64,000 bases of DNA from Saitoella complicata NRRL Y-17804 (GCF_001661265.1 NW_017567005.1:1-64000), one strand, 5' to 3'. Shown: positions 20,833-32,941, counted from the first letter of the stretch. The notes: generated from the sequence alone by a model not told the origin. A program made the numbers and translations.

Positions 20833-22719
20833 ATGCCCAACCTCAAAATCTCCAAGCTCCGCCAATTCCTAGGCGAAAAACTCGGCCAAGAAGAAAAAAA
20901 GACAATCCAAACCGACGTCTTCCAAGCCCTCGAAGCCGAAATGGTACTTCGTCGCGAAGGGACAGAGACGCTGCTCAAACACACCGAGCTCTACCTCCGT
21001 AACATCTCCAAAACAAAAGTCGGTGAGGGAGAGGGAGGGAATAAGGAGAAGGAGAAAGCTATGCCGGTTGAGTTGCTGGGAAAGGCGTTCGTCGGGCATG
21101 CGGGGATGTTTGAGGAAGGATCCGCGTACGGTACCGCCCTCTCTCTCCTCGGCCCGGCATTGATCAATATCGCTGCGCATCAAAGCTACCTCTGTGCCTC
21201 CACCGACACCCTCCAAAAGTCCTTCCAGGGACATCTAGACCTCCACGCCACCCTCCACAAACTCCAATCAAAACTCGAAGGCCGTCGACTCGCCTACGAC
21301 GCCGCCAAATCCCGCGCCTACAAAGCCCGCAAAGAAGACGCGCGAATCGAGGAAGAAGTCATCGCCGCTGAATCCAAGTGGACGGAGACATCCGATGCTG
21401 TCGAGGAGTGTATGGAGCGGATTAGGGAGGGGGAGGGTGAAATGTTGAGAGCTCTGACTGGGTTCTTGGAGAGTGGGAGGGAGTTTTATGGGAGGTGTTT
21501 GGGGGAGGTGGAGGGGGTTAGGGGGAAGTGGGTTTGTGAGGTTGATGAGAACTTACCAACACCGAATTTGAGTAACGGGAGTGTGAAGGAAACGAAGGAG
21601 AAGGAGAAGGAGAGGCCGAAGATCGTTAGTCGGATTACCACCGGTACCATGGGCGGCAACGAGAAGCAGACGAATGGGTACGGCACACTCTCATCCTCCC
21701 CCCCCTCGATGTCAATGCTCTCGACACCCACCACATCCACACACACCAACCCCCGCCCGTCCCCAATGCAAAGATCCAAAACCGCACCGCTTCCACCACC
21801 TGCCCCACCATCCTCCTCCGCCCCACCCATCCTCCGCTGCAAATTCTCCCACGAACCACAAGACGCCGAAGAACTCGAACTTCACGAAGGCGATTTAGTC
21901 GTGTTGGTGAAGGAAGTCAGTCAATCCTGGGCTGTCGGGTATCTCTTGGATACGGATGGAGGAGGAAGGGGAAGGGAGGGATGGTTCCCGAGGGAGTTTT
22001 GTGAGCTTGTTGAGGACGGTAGTACTTCTGTCGGGGGAGGGGGGAGGGAGAGGAGTGGAACTGTTTCGAGTCAGAGGTCGACGAGGGAGGCTGAAGTCGA
22101 TGGGAGGAGTAGGAGTGGGACGGTGTCCAGTCGGAGATCGAACCATGTCGACAACGAACCTGAGACGCGCTCGAGACGGGGAACGGTAACGAGTGTCCAC
22201 TCCTCCCGCCTTTCAGCAACCGCCTACGTGGAAGAGCCAGAAGAAGCCGACGAGGAAGACGTCTTTGCCGACGTCAAGTTCGGGGGCGACAGAGAGGGAG
22301 AGAGCGGGAGTCCGTTCACGGATACCACCCCAACGGGTACAATCGGACGTTCAGTAGCGAAGAAGAGCCCGCCACCGCCACCGCCGAGTCGGAGTACGAA
22401 GCCCGGGATGGCCATGAGGAGACAGGAGAGTGTTGACGCATTCTATGCTACACCGTCTGCGTCCACTCACTCCCTCAACGACTCCTCATCCACCACACCC
22501 ACCGCTACCGCGAACGGTAACGGCCGCTCCCGCAAGAGCAGTCTCAGCGACGTATTAACCCGATCGCGTAAAGCGAGCACAGCCAGCATCAAGCAATTGC
22601 AAGTTCAGGAAGAGAAAGTGGGGTTACTGGTCGCGGAGTGTGGGGAGTGTGGGTGTGATGAGTTTCAGGCGAATGTGTTTAAGAAGGGACAGTGTAATAA
22701 CTGTTTTCATGCTCATTAG
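20833..22719 (+). CDS. BAR and SH3 domain protein with C-terminal Cys-rich motif
   Basis: Single exon, 628 aa from the Met at 20833 (MPNLKISKLRQFLGEKLGQE, preceded by CACC); the frame extends upstream without conserved sequence. Residues 1 to about 260 are long amphipathic helices typical of a BAR domain that binds curved membrane, including GKAFVGHAGMFEEGSAYG. Then comes a disordered Ser/Pro linker, an SH3 domain near 332-400 (LRCKFSHEPQDAEELELHEG, ending GWFPREFCELVE), a long Ser/Arg-rich region, a proline run, and a C-terminal CGECGCDEF..C..C motif that may bind zinc. Such proteins usually link membrane curvature to actin at endocytic sites; the specific orthologue is not clear to me. Confidence 0.85.
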   Translation: MPNLKISKLRQFLGEKLGQEEKKTIQTDVFQALEAEMVLRREGTETLLKHTELYLRNISKTKVGEGEGGNKEKEKAMPVELLGKAFVGHAGMFEEGSAYGTALSLLGPALINIAAHQSYLCASTDTLQKSFQGHLDLHATLHKLQSKLEGRRLAYDAAKSRAYKARKEDARIEEEVIAAESKWTETSDAVEECMERIREGEGEMLRALTGFLESGREFYGRCLGEVEGVRGKWVCEVDENLPTPNLSNGSVKETKEKEKERPKIVSRITTGTMGGNEKQTNGYGTLSSSPPSMSMLSTPTTSTHTNPRPSPMQRSKTAPLPPPAPPSSSAPPILRCKFSHEPQDAEELELHEGDLVVLVKEVSQSWAVGYLLDTDGGGRGREGWFPREFCELVEDGSTSVGGGGRERSGTVSSQRSTREAEVDGRSRSGTVSSRRSNHVDNEPETRSRRGTVTSVHSSRLSATAYVEEPEEADEEDVFADVKFGGDREGESGSPFTDTTPTGTIGRSVAKKSPPPPPPSRSTKPGMAMRRQESVDAFYATPSASTHSLNDSSSTTPTATANGNGRSRKSSLSDVLTRSRKASTASIKQLQVQEEKVGLLVAECGECGCDEFQANVFKKGQCNNCFHAH

Positions 22720-24009
22720 GGGGGCGCGGGGGTGAGCTGGTCTCACGATGCGTCCTTGAGCTTTCTGGGATGAAGAGTACGAGTAGAGATGGATAAGATG
22801 GTGAGGGGTGTATGAGCATGAATTGGGTGGAAATGGAGTTTTAGGATGTTTGCTAGGATGTTTGGACATGCTTGTTTTTTTTTCATTACTCTTTTGGGTG
22901 AGCCCGTATGCATATCCTGCATTGCCCTTTGTAACGTCGACATTCGCGATCCGCAATTGACGCACAGACCTACACTACCCACCACCAGGAAAACACAACA
23001 CAACGGCAGACGCAGACGTCGTAGCACAGTTCAACAAAGACATCAAGACTCTTCTCAAGCAGATCGATGCATCCTCACTCACCGGAACCCCCTCGCAAAT
23101 CACCCATGTCTTCCGCTCAGTCCTCTCCCCATCATCGCCCTCCACACCTGCGCAGACATCCGCCTTGCTAGTTGCGATGAGGTTGCGCGAACGAAGTTGA
23201 TAGACGCGCGGATGTCTCACAAGGCTCCTTCCAGCCTTGTGAGGCAGCAAAACCTGAGGACACTATCGTACATTTAGAACGAATGATATCAACATGAACA
23301 ACGTTTCTCCGTCCAAATGAGAGTGGGTCACCGCCATAAAGACCTTGTACATGTGCGCGATCGGTCTGTATTTTGCCAGCTGCTGACCGGGGTATGCTTG
23401 CAGATTTCCAGTCCGGCTAGGGAACCGTGAGAAAGAACCTCATTGTCTACACTTAGATTGTCTCTGCGTATGATTGAAATCCTCAAATATAACTTGCATC
23501 TATCAAAGACCAACTATTGTCTCTTTGTCGCCGGACGAAGCCAATCCACCAATTCATGCTCAATCCAAAGCACAGTGCGATTTCAGCATGGACCAGCCAC
23601 GTCGGTCGCGATGGTTGAAGGGCAGCGGAGTGTCCCATTGTCACGGCCAAGATCTCATTTCAGCCATTTATCTACCTTCAGGATCTGGATTCTCTTCACC
23701 CTGGATATTGGTATAGAGTCTTGAAGTCAGCACAATTTAGCGTGAGAATGCGAACGAAGGCAACGAAACTGCGGATTCTAACTTCAGAGTGGTTTTAAAC
23801 GCAAGTTCAGAGAAGCTAGGAAAAAGTAGAGTAAGGGTTGAATCTTTTATTCACCATGCAACATACAAAACCCCGTGTTGAACACACCCGTCTACCACAT
23901 TATGTCTATCGTACTCATCCAAATGTAAATCAAACCATTTTTCGCTCTTCCAAGCTTTCCCAAGTCTCCTCTACCCAATCAGAAACTCCCCCCCATGCAC
24001 ACATCCACT
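22720..24009. other. Intergenic region with a possible gene remnant
   Basis: About 1.3 kb between the BAR-SH3 gene and the SER3-type gene. Apart from the open segment at 22961-23200 I see nothing coding. A T-run lies at about 22868-22876. No tRNA-like B box is found. Confidence 0.4.
22961..23200 (+). pseudogene. Possible exon or remnant of a lost gene
   Basis: The frame from 22961 to the TGA at 23198 has protein-like composition: VVAQFNKDIKTLLKQIDASS, then ITHVFRSVLSP and SALLVAMRLRERS. It has no ATG at its start; a possible 3' splice site (TTGACGCACAG) lies at 22966. No continuation is found on either side, so it reads as an orphan exon or decayed gene. I do not recognise the family. Confidence 0.25.
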
Positions 24010-25431
24010 TTAGTACAACAAACTCGTCCTGATGTTGTACTCCAAACCCTCAAGTCTGTCATTCAAGGTCTTAACAGCATCAGTTCCAACATCCGCCACA
24101 TCAGCAATCAGATACGCAATGTCACCCCTAGAGTCCGAGAACTGCTTCTCGACGTTATACGATCCCAAGATGTCGTTAACGGTACGCAACACACCAGGGA
24201 TATTCCTGTGCACGAAACAGACACGGACGGAGTGGGCGTCGTGGGAGGAAATGGAGCGGAGAGCGACTTCGGGGAAGTTGACGGCACCGATGGTGGAACC
24301 CTCGTTGATGTACTTGGTCAAGGCCTCGGCGACCTCGACACCGATCATGGATTGTGCCTCCTCGGTGGATCCACCGATGTGAGGAGTAAGGATCAAGTTA
24401 GGAAGAGCACACAGCTCGGCGGCCCATTCGTTGAGGTCGCTGGTGAAGAACTCTCCGTTCTTAGCGGGCTCATTGGGGAAGACGTCGATGGCGGCACCGG
24501 CGAGCTTTCCGGACTTCATGGCGGAGATAAGGGCGGGGATGTCGACGACGGTTCCTCGTGCGTTGTTGAGGAGGTAAGAGCCCTGCTTCATAGCAGCAAG
24601 CTCAGGCGCAGAGATAAGGTTCTTGGTCTCAGGCAACTCAGGAACGTGAAGAGAAACGAAATCAGAAGCACCCAACAACTCGTGCAAGCTGGCGATCTGG
24701 TTGGCGTTACCGATAGCCATGAGGGGAACGACATCGTAGTAGATGACCCTCAAACCCATAGCCTCGGCTAAGACGGAGAGCTGAGAACCGATGTGTCCGT
24801 AACCGACAATACCGAGAGTCTTTCCACGCACCTCCCAGCATCCAGCAGATACCTTGTTCCACACACCCTTGTGCATCTCGTTGCTTCTGTCACACATCTG
24901 ACGTGCCAAAGCGATGATTTCTGAGATGACCAACTCGGCAACGGACCTAGAGTTAGAGAAAGGAGAGTTGAAGACGGCGACACCACGGTTAGCAGCGGCC
25001 TCCAGGTCGACCTGGTTGGTTCCGATACAGAAACATCCGATGACGGTCAAGTTCTTAGCGGCCTCAAGGACACGCTTGGTAATCTTGGTCTTGGAACGGA
25101 TACCGATGGCGTGGACGTCCTTGATCTTCTCGATCAACTCATCCTCACCCAAGGAGGTCTTGTGGAACTCGACCTGGTAACCCTGCTTGGTCAACATGTC
25201 GATAGCGGTAGCGTTGACGTTCTCGAGCAAGAGGATCTTGACTTCCTCGTGAGAAAAGGGCTTCAACTGCTTGGGTTGAGGACCCTTGAAGGAGGAACGG
25301 CGATCCCGCGGGAAAGAGGCAGCGCTCGGCGGGGAGCCGGCGTGGAAGGAGGACTGGACCGGTGGTGAGGTGGACAAAGCCATAGACTTGATCTGGTTTG
25401 CGATATTGCTGATGGACTGAGGAGCTGACAT
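24010..25431 (-). CDS. SER3: D-3-phosphoglycerate dehydrogenase
   Basis: Single exon of 473 aa from the Met at 25431 (MSAPQSISNIANQIKSMA); yeast Ser3/Ser33 are 469 aa. The enzyme performs the first step of serine synthesis, NAD-dependent oxidation of 3-phosphoglycerate, in the cytosol. Domains: short N-terminal extension, catalytic and Rossmann domain with KTLGIVGYGHIGSQLSVLAE, the substrate segment LLNNARGTVVDIPAL, the catalytic His in LTPHIGGSTEEAQ, and a C-terminal ACT domain (residues about 400-473, VCFVHRNIPGVLRTVND) that binds serine for feedback control. The frame continues upstream to 25542, but conservation begins near the chosen Met. Confidence 0.95.
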   Translation of the reverse strand: MSAPQSISNIANQIKSMALSTSPPVQSSFHAGSPPSAASFPRDRRSSFKGPQPKQLKPFSHEEVKILLLENVNATAIDMLTKQGYQVEFHKTSLGEDELIEKIKDVHAIGIRSKTKITKRVLEAAKNLTVIGCFCIGTNQVDLEAAANRGVAVFNSPFSNSRSVAELVISEIIALARQMCDRSNEMHKGVWNKVSAGCWEVRGKTLGIVGYGHIGSQLSVLAEAMGLRVIYYDVVPLMAIGNANQIASLHELLGASDFVSLHVPELPETKNLISAPELAAMKQGSYLLNNARGTVVDIPALISAMKSGKLAGAAIDVFPNEPAKNGEFFTSDLNEWAAELCALPNLILTPHIGGSTEEAQSMIGVEVAEALTKYINEGSTIGAVNFPEVALRSISSHDAHSVRVCFVHRNIPGVLRTVNDILGSYNVEKQFSDSRGDIAYLIADVADVGTDAVKTLNDRLEGLEYNIRTSLLY

Positions 25432-25744
25432 CCTGGACGATACGGGAGATCTGATTGATCTTTGGAGGTTAAGCACGTCCTCGAGGCACCTCCCGTATTT
25501 TAGGACTATTTTTGGGCTGGGGCGTGACTCCTTAGTGAGCACGACATCTTGCAGCGAGCCGATTTATACCGTATATAATTATTAATTCAGAACGAAGACA
25601 GACGCGAAGAGACCAAACGAGTAATAAAAGTAAGAGAGAAAAAGAGACGACGAGGAGATCCAACACGCTTACGCTACTTCACGACTTGCGTTTTATTGAC
25701 TTCCACCCAAGAATTCATGATTACGACATGAACGCACCAGCAAC

Positions 25745-27108
25745 TTACGACTGCTTGCACTCAGCCTGGTCTTTCTTTCCAGCGCCGACCTCCTCATCGT
25801 CCTCGTCGTCGTCCTCATCTTCCTCCTCACTGTCATCGTCCTCAAAATCATCCTCGTCATCGAACTCGTCACCCTCGAGGTCGTCCTCACCCTCGAAAGC
25901 GAGAGCTTCACCAGTGAACCAATCAACGGCGCGGGGGATCAACTTCTCCTTGATGTCCTCACCAATCTGGTAGTCGAGCTCGAGACGCTCGTCAATGTCG
26001 GAAGCGGCATCGGCGGCCTCGTCGTCCTCGTAGTCGGGAACGGTGGGGGGAGAGAAGAAGGAGAAGAAGGAGTCCTGAGGAACAGTCTTCTTGACGATTC
26101 TGGTCTGGTTGGTGTTCTTGTTCCTCTGCTTCTTGGTCTCGACACGGACAGTCAAGTCCTTGTCCTCCTTCCACTCGATCTTGTCACCCTCCGCCCGGTC
26201 GTAGATGAAGTCACCTCCGTAGCCGGCCTCCTCCTGGTAGTAGTAGGTCTTGGTCAAGACCTTGTTGGTGAAGAACTCGTTCTCCTCAAACTCGAACTCG
26301 AGCTTGAATCCGGGGGTGTCGAGATATGACATGCGGATGTCGACGAGGTGACCGAGGGCGGCCTCATCGGCGGGGGTGATGATCTCAGCGAGGGAGAGGA
26401 CGTTGCGCATGGCAGTAAGCCAAAACTCAGGGATACCCTTAACTTTGGCGGCCTCAGTTTGCTCCTCCTCCTCCTCCTCCTCTTCCTCTTCCTCATCATC
26501 CTCAGTAACCTCCTTGCCGACTGCGACATCCTCATCAGTAGCCTCCTCCTTACCAGCAACAACCTTCGCACGGGTCTCGTACAAAGGCTTGTACTTCTCC
26601 AAGAACTTCTTCTCAAGCTCCAAGATCTCAGCCTGGAACTCAGCCTCGAGCTTGGCGTGCTTCTCCTGGATACCCTTCAAGCCAAGGATCCTGCGGCGAA
26701 CGGCGGGAGGGAGAGACTCGACGTAGCCGGAAGAACGGCCGACGAGGGAACCGAGCTTACCCTGGATCATGGAGACTAGAGCGGGGTTACCGGCGAACGC
26801 GGAGGTAAGATCGTCGGCGGACGGACCTTGTGCTTCTTCAGAGATGGTGGGAACGCCGGGCGCCTTGGACAAGGATCCGATGGGAGCCGAGACGGAAGCC
26901 GGGGTGTTCTGTGGGGTAGGAGCTGTAGAATAAAGAGGTCAGATTCATTGTTCGTTTTCGGTCATGGATCAAAACAAGGCGTCGTCATCGCCTCCCAAAC
27001 ACGTCAACGCAACGATTTGCGGCGGGAAGAGGGTGACGAGACGAGCACCAAGGGGAAGAACGTACCGGCAATATCGTCCAAACGTTTGTTTCTGATGTTC
27101 TGAGCCAT
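25745..27108 (-). CDS. NAP1: Nucleosome assembly protein 1
   Basis: Exon 1 (27108-27066, [15 protein letters not shown]) and exon 2 (26922-25745) flank a 143-nt intron and give 406 aa. It is a histone H2A-H2B chaperone that shuttles between cytoplasm and nucleus. Visible parts are the long dimerisation helix ([20 protein letters not shown]), an acidic insert of glutamates near 170, the core ending [12 protein letters not shown] through [14 protein letters not shown], and a long acidic C-terminal tail. The last four residues, CKQS, form a CaaX-like box like that of animal Nap1 proteins, so prenylation is possible. The 313-base gap toward the SER3-type gene holds nothing else. Confidence 0.95.
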
Positions 27109-27642
27109 TATGGATTACTCGATGATGGGACTGCGAATTTGTCTTGACTCGAGGAGGTTGAGGCAAGTTTTAGTATGCGGCGGTTTTTGGGACCTGGCGC
27201 GGCTCGTGGGGGGGGGACAACGGGGACCTAACGAGTTTGGTTGTTGGGGAGAACGAGAAGTAATTATTGCTTGATTTGTTGAGTGGATGCTTCTACTTTA
27301 TATCCCTTCATCCTGTTGCCAAGAACAGCAGCACGGGGGCTGCCTGATGACGATGCCCAGAACGCGTCTGCGTGGGGACGTACGGTCAGACATCATCCGA
27401 GGCTTAGCAAAGCAAAGAACGTCAGCCCTGAGAAGCTCCAATTGCAATTCTATACCTACGCAAACTAGAGATGCATTGCCAAAGAAAACAAACGAGCACA
27501 TTCATAATCCACAATCGCAAGCCCGCGGGCCATGCCCAATAAACTCCCGTATTCCCTTCCCAAAGCGTATCATGTAGAATAAAGCCATCACTCAAACGTC
27601 GGGTATCACTCACTCATCTCATCTAATTCTAAGCACTCAAGC
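27109..27642. other. Intergenic region between NAP1 and class V myosin
   Basis: 534 bases containing the NAP1 promoter and the 3' flank of the myosin gene. Short frames are present in several phases but lack protein-like composition. No repeat or RNA gene is seen. Confidence 0.5.
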
Positions 27643-30600
27643 TCAAGCACTGGCGACACCCTCCCTTCCAGCCAACTCCGCCAACCTTCTAAGGTTATCC
27701 ACCTGCAACCAACTGGGCACGTACGTCTCCAAGTGTTTCACAGAACGGGCCTCCGGGATCTCGTACGTAGCCTGATCCAAGTGCTGCGTGTCCAACAAAA
27801 GTACTTCGTGCCTGTCATCGGCCTTGACTCTGCTCGCGACCGCCTTCAAGATCTCGGGAGAGATGGGGTGCTCGTAATCAGCAACATAGTATGCCGAGAT
27901 GAGCTTCTGAACCTGCGTAGGCGTCAAGCACCAACAGATATCAAAGATGAGGTCGATATCGGTAAGCGTGGCTTTCTTGAGCTGCAATAGCTTCGTCGCC
28001 TGCTGGAGGTGCTCAAGCTGAAGGACTCCCTCGGGCATGTCATGAGACTTGCACCATTCCTCCAATCGGGTCACGTTGTAAGCCATCTGCAATCCACGCT
28101 TCCACGACAAGAAGTTGCGACGCATCAACAAATCGTTAAACGCGGTAACACCGATCAACTTCAATAACTCGATGACGACCTGCTGCACAATCGAGTTCTC
28201 CAGGTAGTAACTCCTCATCGCCTTGTAGACCTTGTTCAACAAGTTCAACAAGTCGTCCATAGAGTATTGCGGCGCAGAGTTTGTCTGCAACAACTTGTTG
28301 AAGAAGCGACCATTGTCGTTGGTGATGAATCCAGGCAAAGACTGACTCTCGATGAGAGCAGGGATAATCATCTTGTGCAACCTGAGCTTAATCTGCTTCA
28401 TCCAGGTGTGGTAGATGTTGAACTCCAAGCTCTCGAGATCGTGCTTCACGATGGACAGGAGGCGGTCATACTCCTGCCACTCGGCATCATCCATATCCGC
28501 GCTCGCACCACCATGAAGAATATCTCTCTCGGTCGCGACCACAAAGGACAACATCTCGTGAACATTGGACAACCAGAACGCACCAGGAATAATAGCATCT
28601 TCAAGCTCGTGAGTCATCACCTGCTCCTGCACAGTCTGCATGACATTCGCAAGGAACCGCTCAGACTCCTTGATGAACCCATACTTCCACATCTCGGAGG
28701 TAACGAGGTTAATAAGGTGAGCCGGGAAGAGGATTTCCCTCTCGCTCGGCGGCGTCTGCAAGCTAGGCTGAGGAATCTTCAAACTCTGGATCAGACCGAG
28801 CATGACCTCCTCGTTCACCATATCATCCTCTTCCAAGATACGCATGATCTCGTCGTTGACATCTTCCTCGATGGCGGGGAACTCCAAGTTAGCACGGAGC
28901 TGCTGAAGCTGACCCTGGTTGGTGATAGCGACAGAGGCAGGACGAGCAGCATACGCCGCCTGAGACCCAAACCTCGACAAGTCACCGTTAAGACCATCCT
29001 CGCCAGTACCAAGGGGCATGTAACTATGCCTCTTCGCACCACGAGCCGCACGCATCTTAACCATAGGACTCTCGCCTCTAGGCGGACTCTGTCCCACGGA
29101 AGCCTTGCCGTTGAGAGAGTCGAGGGCAGACAACCGACTGACCTCCTTCTTCAAGCTCTCAACCTCCTGCAAGAGACCATCCCTGGTCCCCTCCTCCTCC
29201 TGGGATGCAGAAATAGAAGCCTCGAGCTCAGCAGCCTTCATATCAAGACTCTGCTTCAACTCCTTGCTTTCCTGCTCGATACGGTCGAGGTTAGCATGAG
29301 ACTCATCCAACTGCGCCTGAAGCGTCTGCATCTCCTTCTCCAACGCAGCAGCCTTCGCCAACGCCTCCGTCGCGCGGCCAGCCTCAGTCTTGAGCGTCTC
29401 GTTCTCGGCAACAATGGAAGCGTGCTTCTCCTGCCAGCCACTAATCTGCGCCTCAAGCTGCGCGAGCTGAGCCTTGAGGTCCTTGTTGTTCTGCGTCTTC
29501 TCCATGAGGTTCTGCTGCAACTCAACGACCTTGTTCTCGAGACGATATGAGACTTCCTTGAAGTGACTCACGCTCTTGGCCTCGACCTTGAGTTTCTGCA
29601 ACTCATCCCTCGCCATCTTCCGGCGCCAGCAAGACTGGAGGTGAACAACCTTCCTACGGGTCTCCTTGTACTCACCCCTGGCTTTGCTACCCCTCCACGC
29701 AGTCTGGATCCTCGTAGCCGCAAGATCCTTCTTCGCACCACTCGCCTTCTTGCGGACAAGGTACCCCTTGAACAGAGCCTGTACCTTAACAACCCCCTCG
29801 CGGGTCTTAACATACCTCTTCCTCTCGCTCTGTCCCCTCCAGACCTTCTGAATCGTGACAGCAGCCTTCTCCTCCTTCATCTCCTGTACCCGCTTCCTAA
29901 CCGCATATCCCCTAAACAGAGCCTGCGCCTTCAACACACTCTTCCTGATTCTCAAATACTTCTTCCGCTGCATATTCCTCAACATATTCTTCTGAATGAA
30001 CGTCGCGGCGGCATTGAGACGGTCGCTTCGGAGTTTCTCCATAAACGCCAACAACCCCGCGCGGAAAAAGATCTTGGTAAGTCCGAGCTGGAACTTCTCC
30101 TCTTCCTGAATCGTCGCCTTCAGAATCTTCTCCGAGAATGACCGGGGCTGCTCAGGCTGCCACTCATCACTCTTCACCAACATATAATACCGCGCACAGA
30201 ACTCCTCATACGTCCACCGAGACGGGAACCCCGCACAAGAGATCCTGATGGTCTCGAGGACACCACAAGCACGAAGCTGGCTAAGCACCATCTGCGGCTC
30301 AAACTCCCAAGCAGCCTTCTTCTCATTGGGTTTGATACAGCGGATGTAGTGTACGTTGGTAGAGTTGATAGTATTCATCAAATCAATCAACGACATCTTA
30401 AACAACCCACCAAGCGTCGGCTTCTTACTCCCCGCCCCAGCCCTCTTCATCGGTCCCAGTTTCGGCTTCACCACCTCTGCCCCATCAGCTGCCCGATCGA
30501 CAGGAGCAGCAGCAGGCGCAGGCGACGAAGCAGGCCCCTCCTTCGCCGCAGCAGCAGCCTTGAGCACCTCAGCCAGAAACACATTCTCACTCTTCATCAA

Positions 30601-32483
30601 CACCTCCAACGTCTCCTCGGGCACACTATCCCGATTCTTCTCAATGAACCCTTCACTCTCATACTCAACATCCAACGCATAATGACACACCGTAAACGCA
30701 CTCGTCCCGAACCTGGGTTTGCGGAAGACATTCTCATATTTGTCCTTATTCCCGGGCGGCGCAAAGTTATCGTATAACTTGCGAACCCAACCTTCGTCCG
30801 ATCCAGCCGGAAGCCTCGATTCCTCATCAAGGAGGGAGAGAATACCCAACTTTGCCTCAATGAGATCAATACAAGGCTGATTATCCGCGTAATCAATGAA
30901 CGTCCACGGAATTTCTTCCCTAACATACTCCTCCTGTTCCAACTTGAACACATGCTGATTGAACTCCTGTTGCAACTTCTCATTCGCATAATTAATGCAA
31001 AACTGCTCAAAAGAATTCTTCGCGAAATGCTCGAATCCGTAGATATCGAGGACACCGATGAAGTTTTTGACGTTGCCGATGACTTCGGGGGAGGCGAGGG
31101 AGGTGTTGATGTTTGCGACGAGCCAGTCGAAGAGGGAGGCGTAGATGTACTTGGCGACGGAGTCACGCACGACGAGGGCTTGTTTCTGGTTCAGGTTGGT
31201 CTGGATCTTCTCGCTCCTGGTCGTAATCTGCTTTTTGACCATCCACTTTGCCAACCCAGCAGCATCAACCCCCAAGAGTTTACACGCCGTAACCAAATTC
31301 TCCTCCGTACTCGCAAGCACAGCATCCGTCCTCGTCGCGCCAATCTGTACATTTCCAAGATGCAACAAAGCCGCCAACACCTTGAAAATATCATGCTGCA
31401 CCTCGGCATCGACACCAATCGTCACAAGCGCTTCCCGGGTAGCCACGAACTCCGCGGCGTCATCGACACCACTAATCACCGGATCCCCACCCTGATTCAA
31501 ATACTCAAACTCCTCAACCGATTTCAAACTCCACTCCTCCCTCTCCTTCTCCGTCGCACCCGCAACCAACTGGTAAAAAATGTGATAATTCCTCTCGGTA
31601 GCAGGCTGAAACACCAACCTACTCCGCTCCAACAAATACGTCCGGATACGCGCCCCGACAATATCCGCCCCCTCATCAAACATAATCTCGATATACTTCC
31701 CAAACCGCGAAGAATTATCATTCCTCGTCGTCTTCGCATTCCCAAACGCCTCCATAATCGGATTCGTCGCCAATATCGCAGTCTCAGTACTCGACATCTC
31801 ACCCGCAACCCTCTTGCCCGTCGCAGGTTTGTCGGGATCCTCGACCGTAGCGAAATACCTCATGATGTACTTTGCACTCACGGTTTTTCCAGCACCAGAC
31901 TCACCACTCACCACGACCGTTTGATTCGTCTCGTCACGGAGCATACACCGATACGCATCCTCCGCAATCGCAAACAAATGCGGTTCCAGTTCGCCCCGTC
32001 TCCGCCCGGCATACATCTGCACGATTTCCTGTCCATACAACGAGACGGGCGCAAATGGGTTCGCGGCAATCAGCACGATCCCAGAATACGTATAAATCGA
32101 CAACTGCGAATACCTCGTCTTAATCGTATGCAACACAGCCGGTTCATTCAGATACGACAAATTCGTCAAATCTTCCGTCGCTTCCAGAATCGGCGGGTTA
32201 CGCAATGGCGGTAACCCATGATCCTCGGGCGAGTCTTTGTCGAGTTGGTCGAGTGTTGTCTCGACCGTTTTCGTCTCGCCATTATCCAGCGCGAACTCCA
32301 ACGTGACCTTCTCGCCGTCGATATATCTGTTTGTTACCGAGGCGTTTATCCACCCCTCGTTATCATCCGGGAACCAACATCGGCTATATCCAGATGTGAG
32401 TCTCCTGAAATGCAACACAGCACACGTAAAGCGAGGAAACGGGGGGTAACGTACGTCCCGATGTCGAACGCAATGGTTGCCAT
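27643..32483 (-). CDS. MYO2: Class V myosin heavy chain
   Basis: Exon 1 (32483-32455, MATIAFDIGT) is joined by a 50-nt intron to a single 4.8-kb exon, giving 1596 aa. This is the actin-based cargo motor that carries secretory vesicles and organelles to hyphal tips. Domains: SH3-like start with CWFPDDNEGWINA; motor domain to about 770 with the P-loop VVVSGESGAGKT, switch I NDNSSRFGKYIEI and relay DIYGFEHF; six IQ motifs about 780-910 (for example AVTIQKVWRGQSERKRYVK); coiled coil about 910-1090; linker with a Ser/Arg-rich stretch; and the globular dilute/cargo domain about 1250-1550. The length and IQ number fit class V. Only one myosin V is usual in filamentous fungi. Confidence 0.96.
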
Positions 32484-32941
32484 ATTATTCGAACGATTCT
32501 ACCTGAGCAATTATGTGGTATTTCAAGGAGTGTATGCTAGTATCGTTGTCGTTGTCGTCGTTGGTTGTCACTGATTGTCGTCGGTGGTTGCTTGGGTTAC
32601 TGCAGTCCTTGCAAGCGGTGTGGTGTTTACATGGAACCGAACTCGAGTCCTCGTACGCAGGGCCGCTCCTCGTAAGCAGCCCCCCCCCCCCCCCATTCAT
32701 CTCACAAATCCCCATAACCAAATAGACAAACAATCCCCTCCTAACCTCCCGAATAAACCCTTCCCCATCAATCCCTCTTCTCCCCACACCCACTCCTCTT
32801 CCCTCCGTGCGCTCCCCGCTCCTCATTCGTGCACGTTCGGCACCTGCACCGAAACCACGCCGCTAACTTCCGAACGCGATTCCAACAAGCATCATCACCG
32901 AAGAATCTCCTTTCACCCCTATACCAACAACACGGTTCAGG
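32484..32941. promoter_or_regulatory. Divergent promoter region, myosin V / LSC1
   Basis: 458 bases separate the myosin V and LSC1 start codons, which point away from each other. The region contains a 15-C tract (32680-32694) and pyrimidine-rich stretches toward LSC1. No coding frame is supported. Confidence 0.6.
32680..32694. repeat. Poly-C homopolymer (15 C)
   Basis: A run of 15 cytosines in the divergent promoter between the class V myosin gene and LSC1. It parallels the 23-C run in the other divergent promoter at about 16.8 kb. Confidence 0.9.

Noticed and set aside
31000-32200. Plus-strand frames opposite the myosin gene
   Set aside because: Arg/Ile-rich shadows of the sense gene; the sense frame has all myosin motifs.
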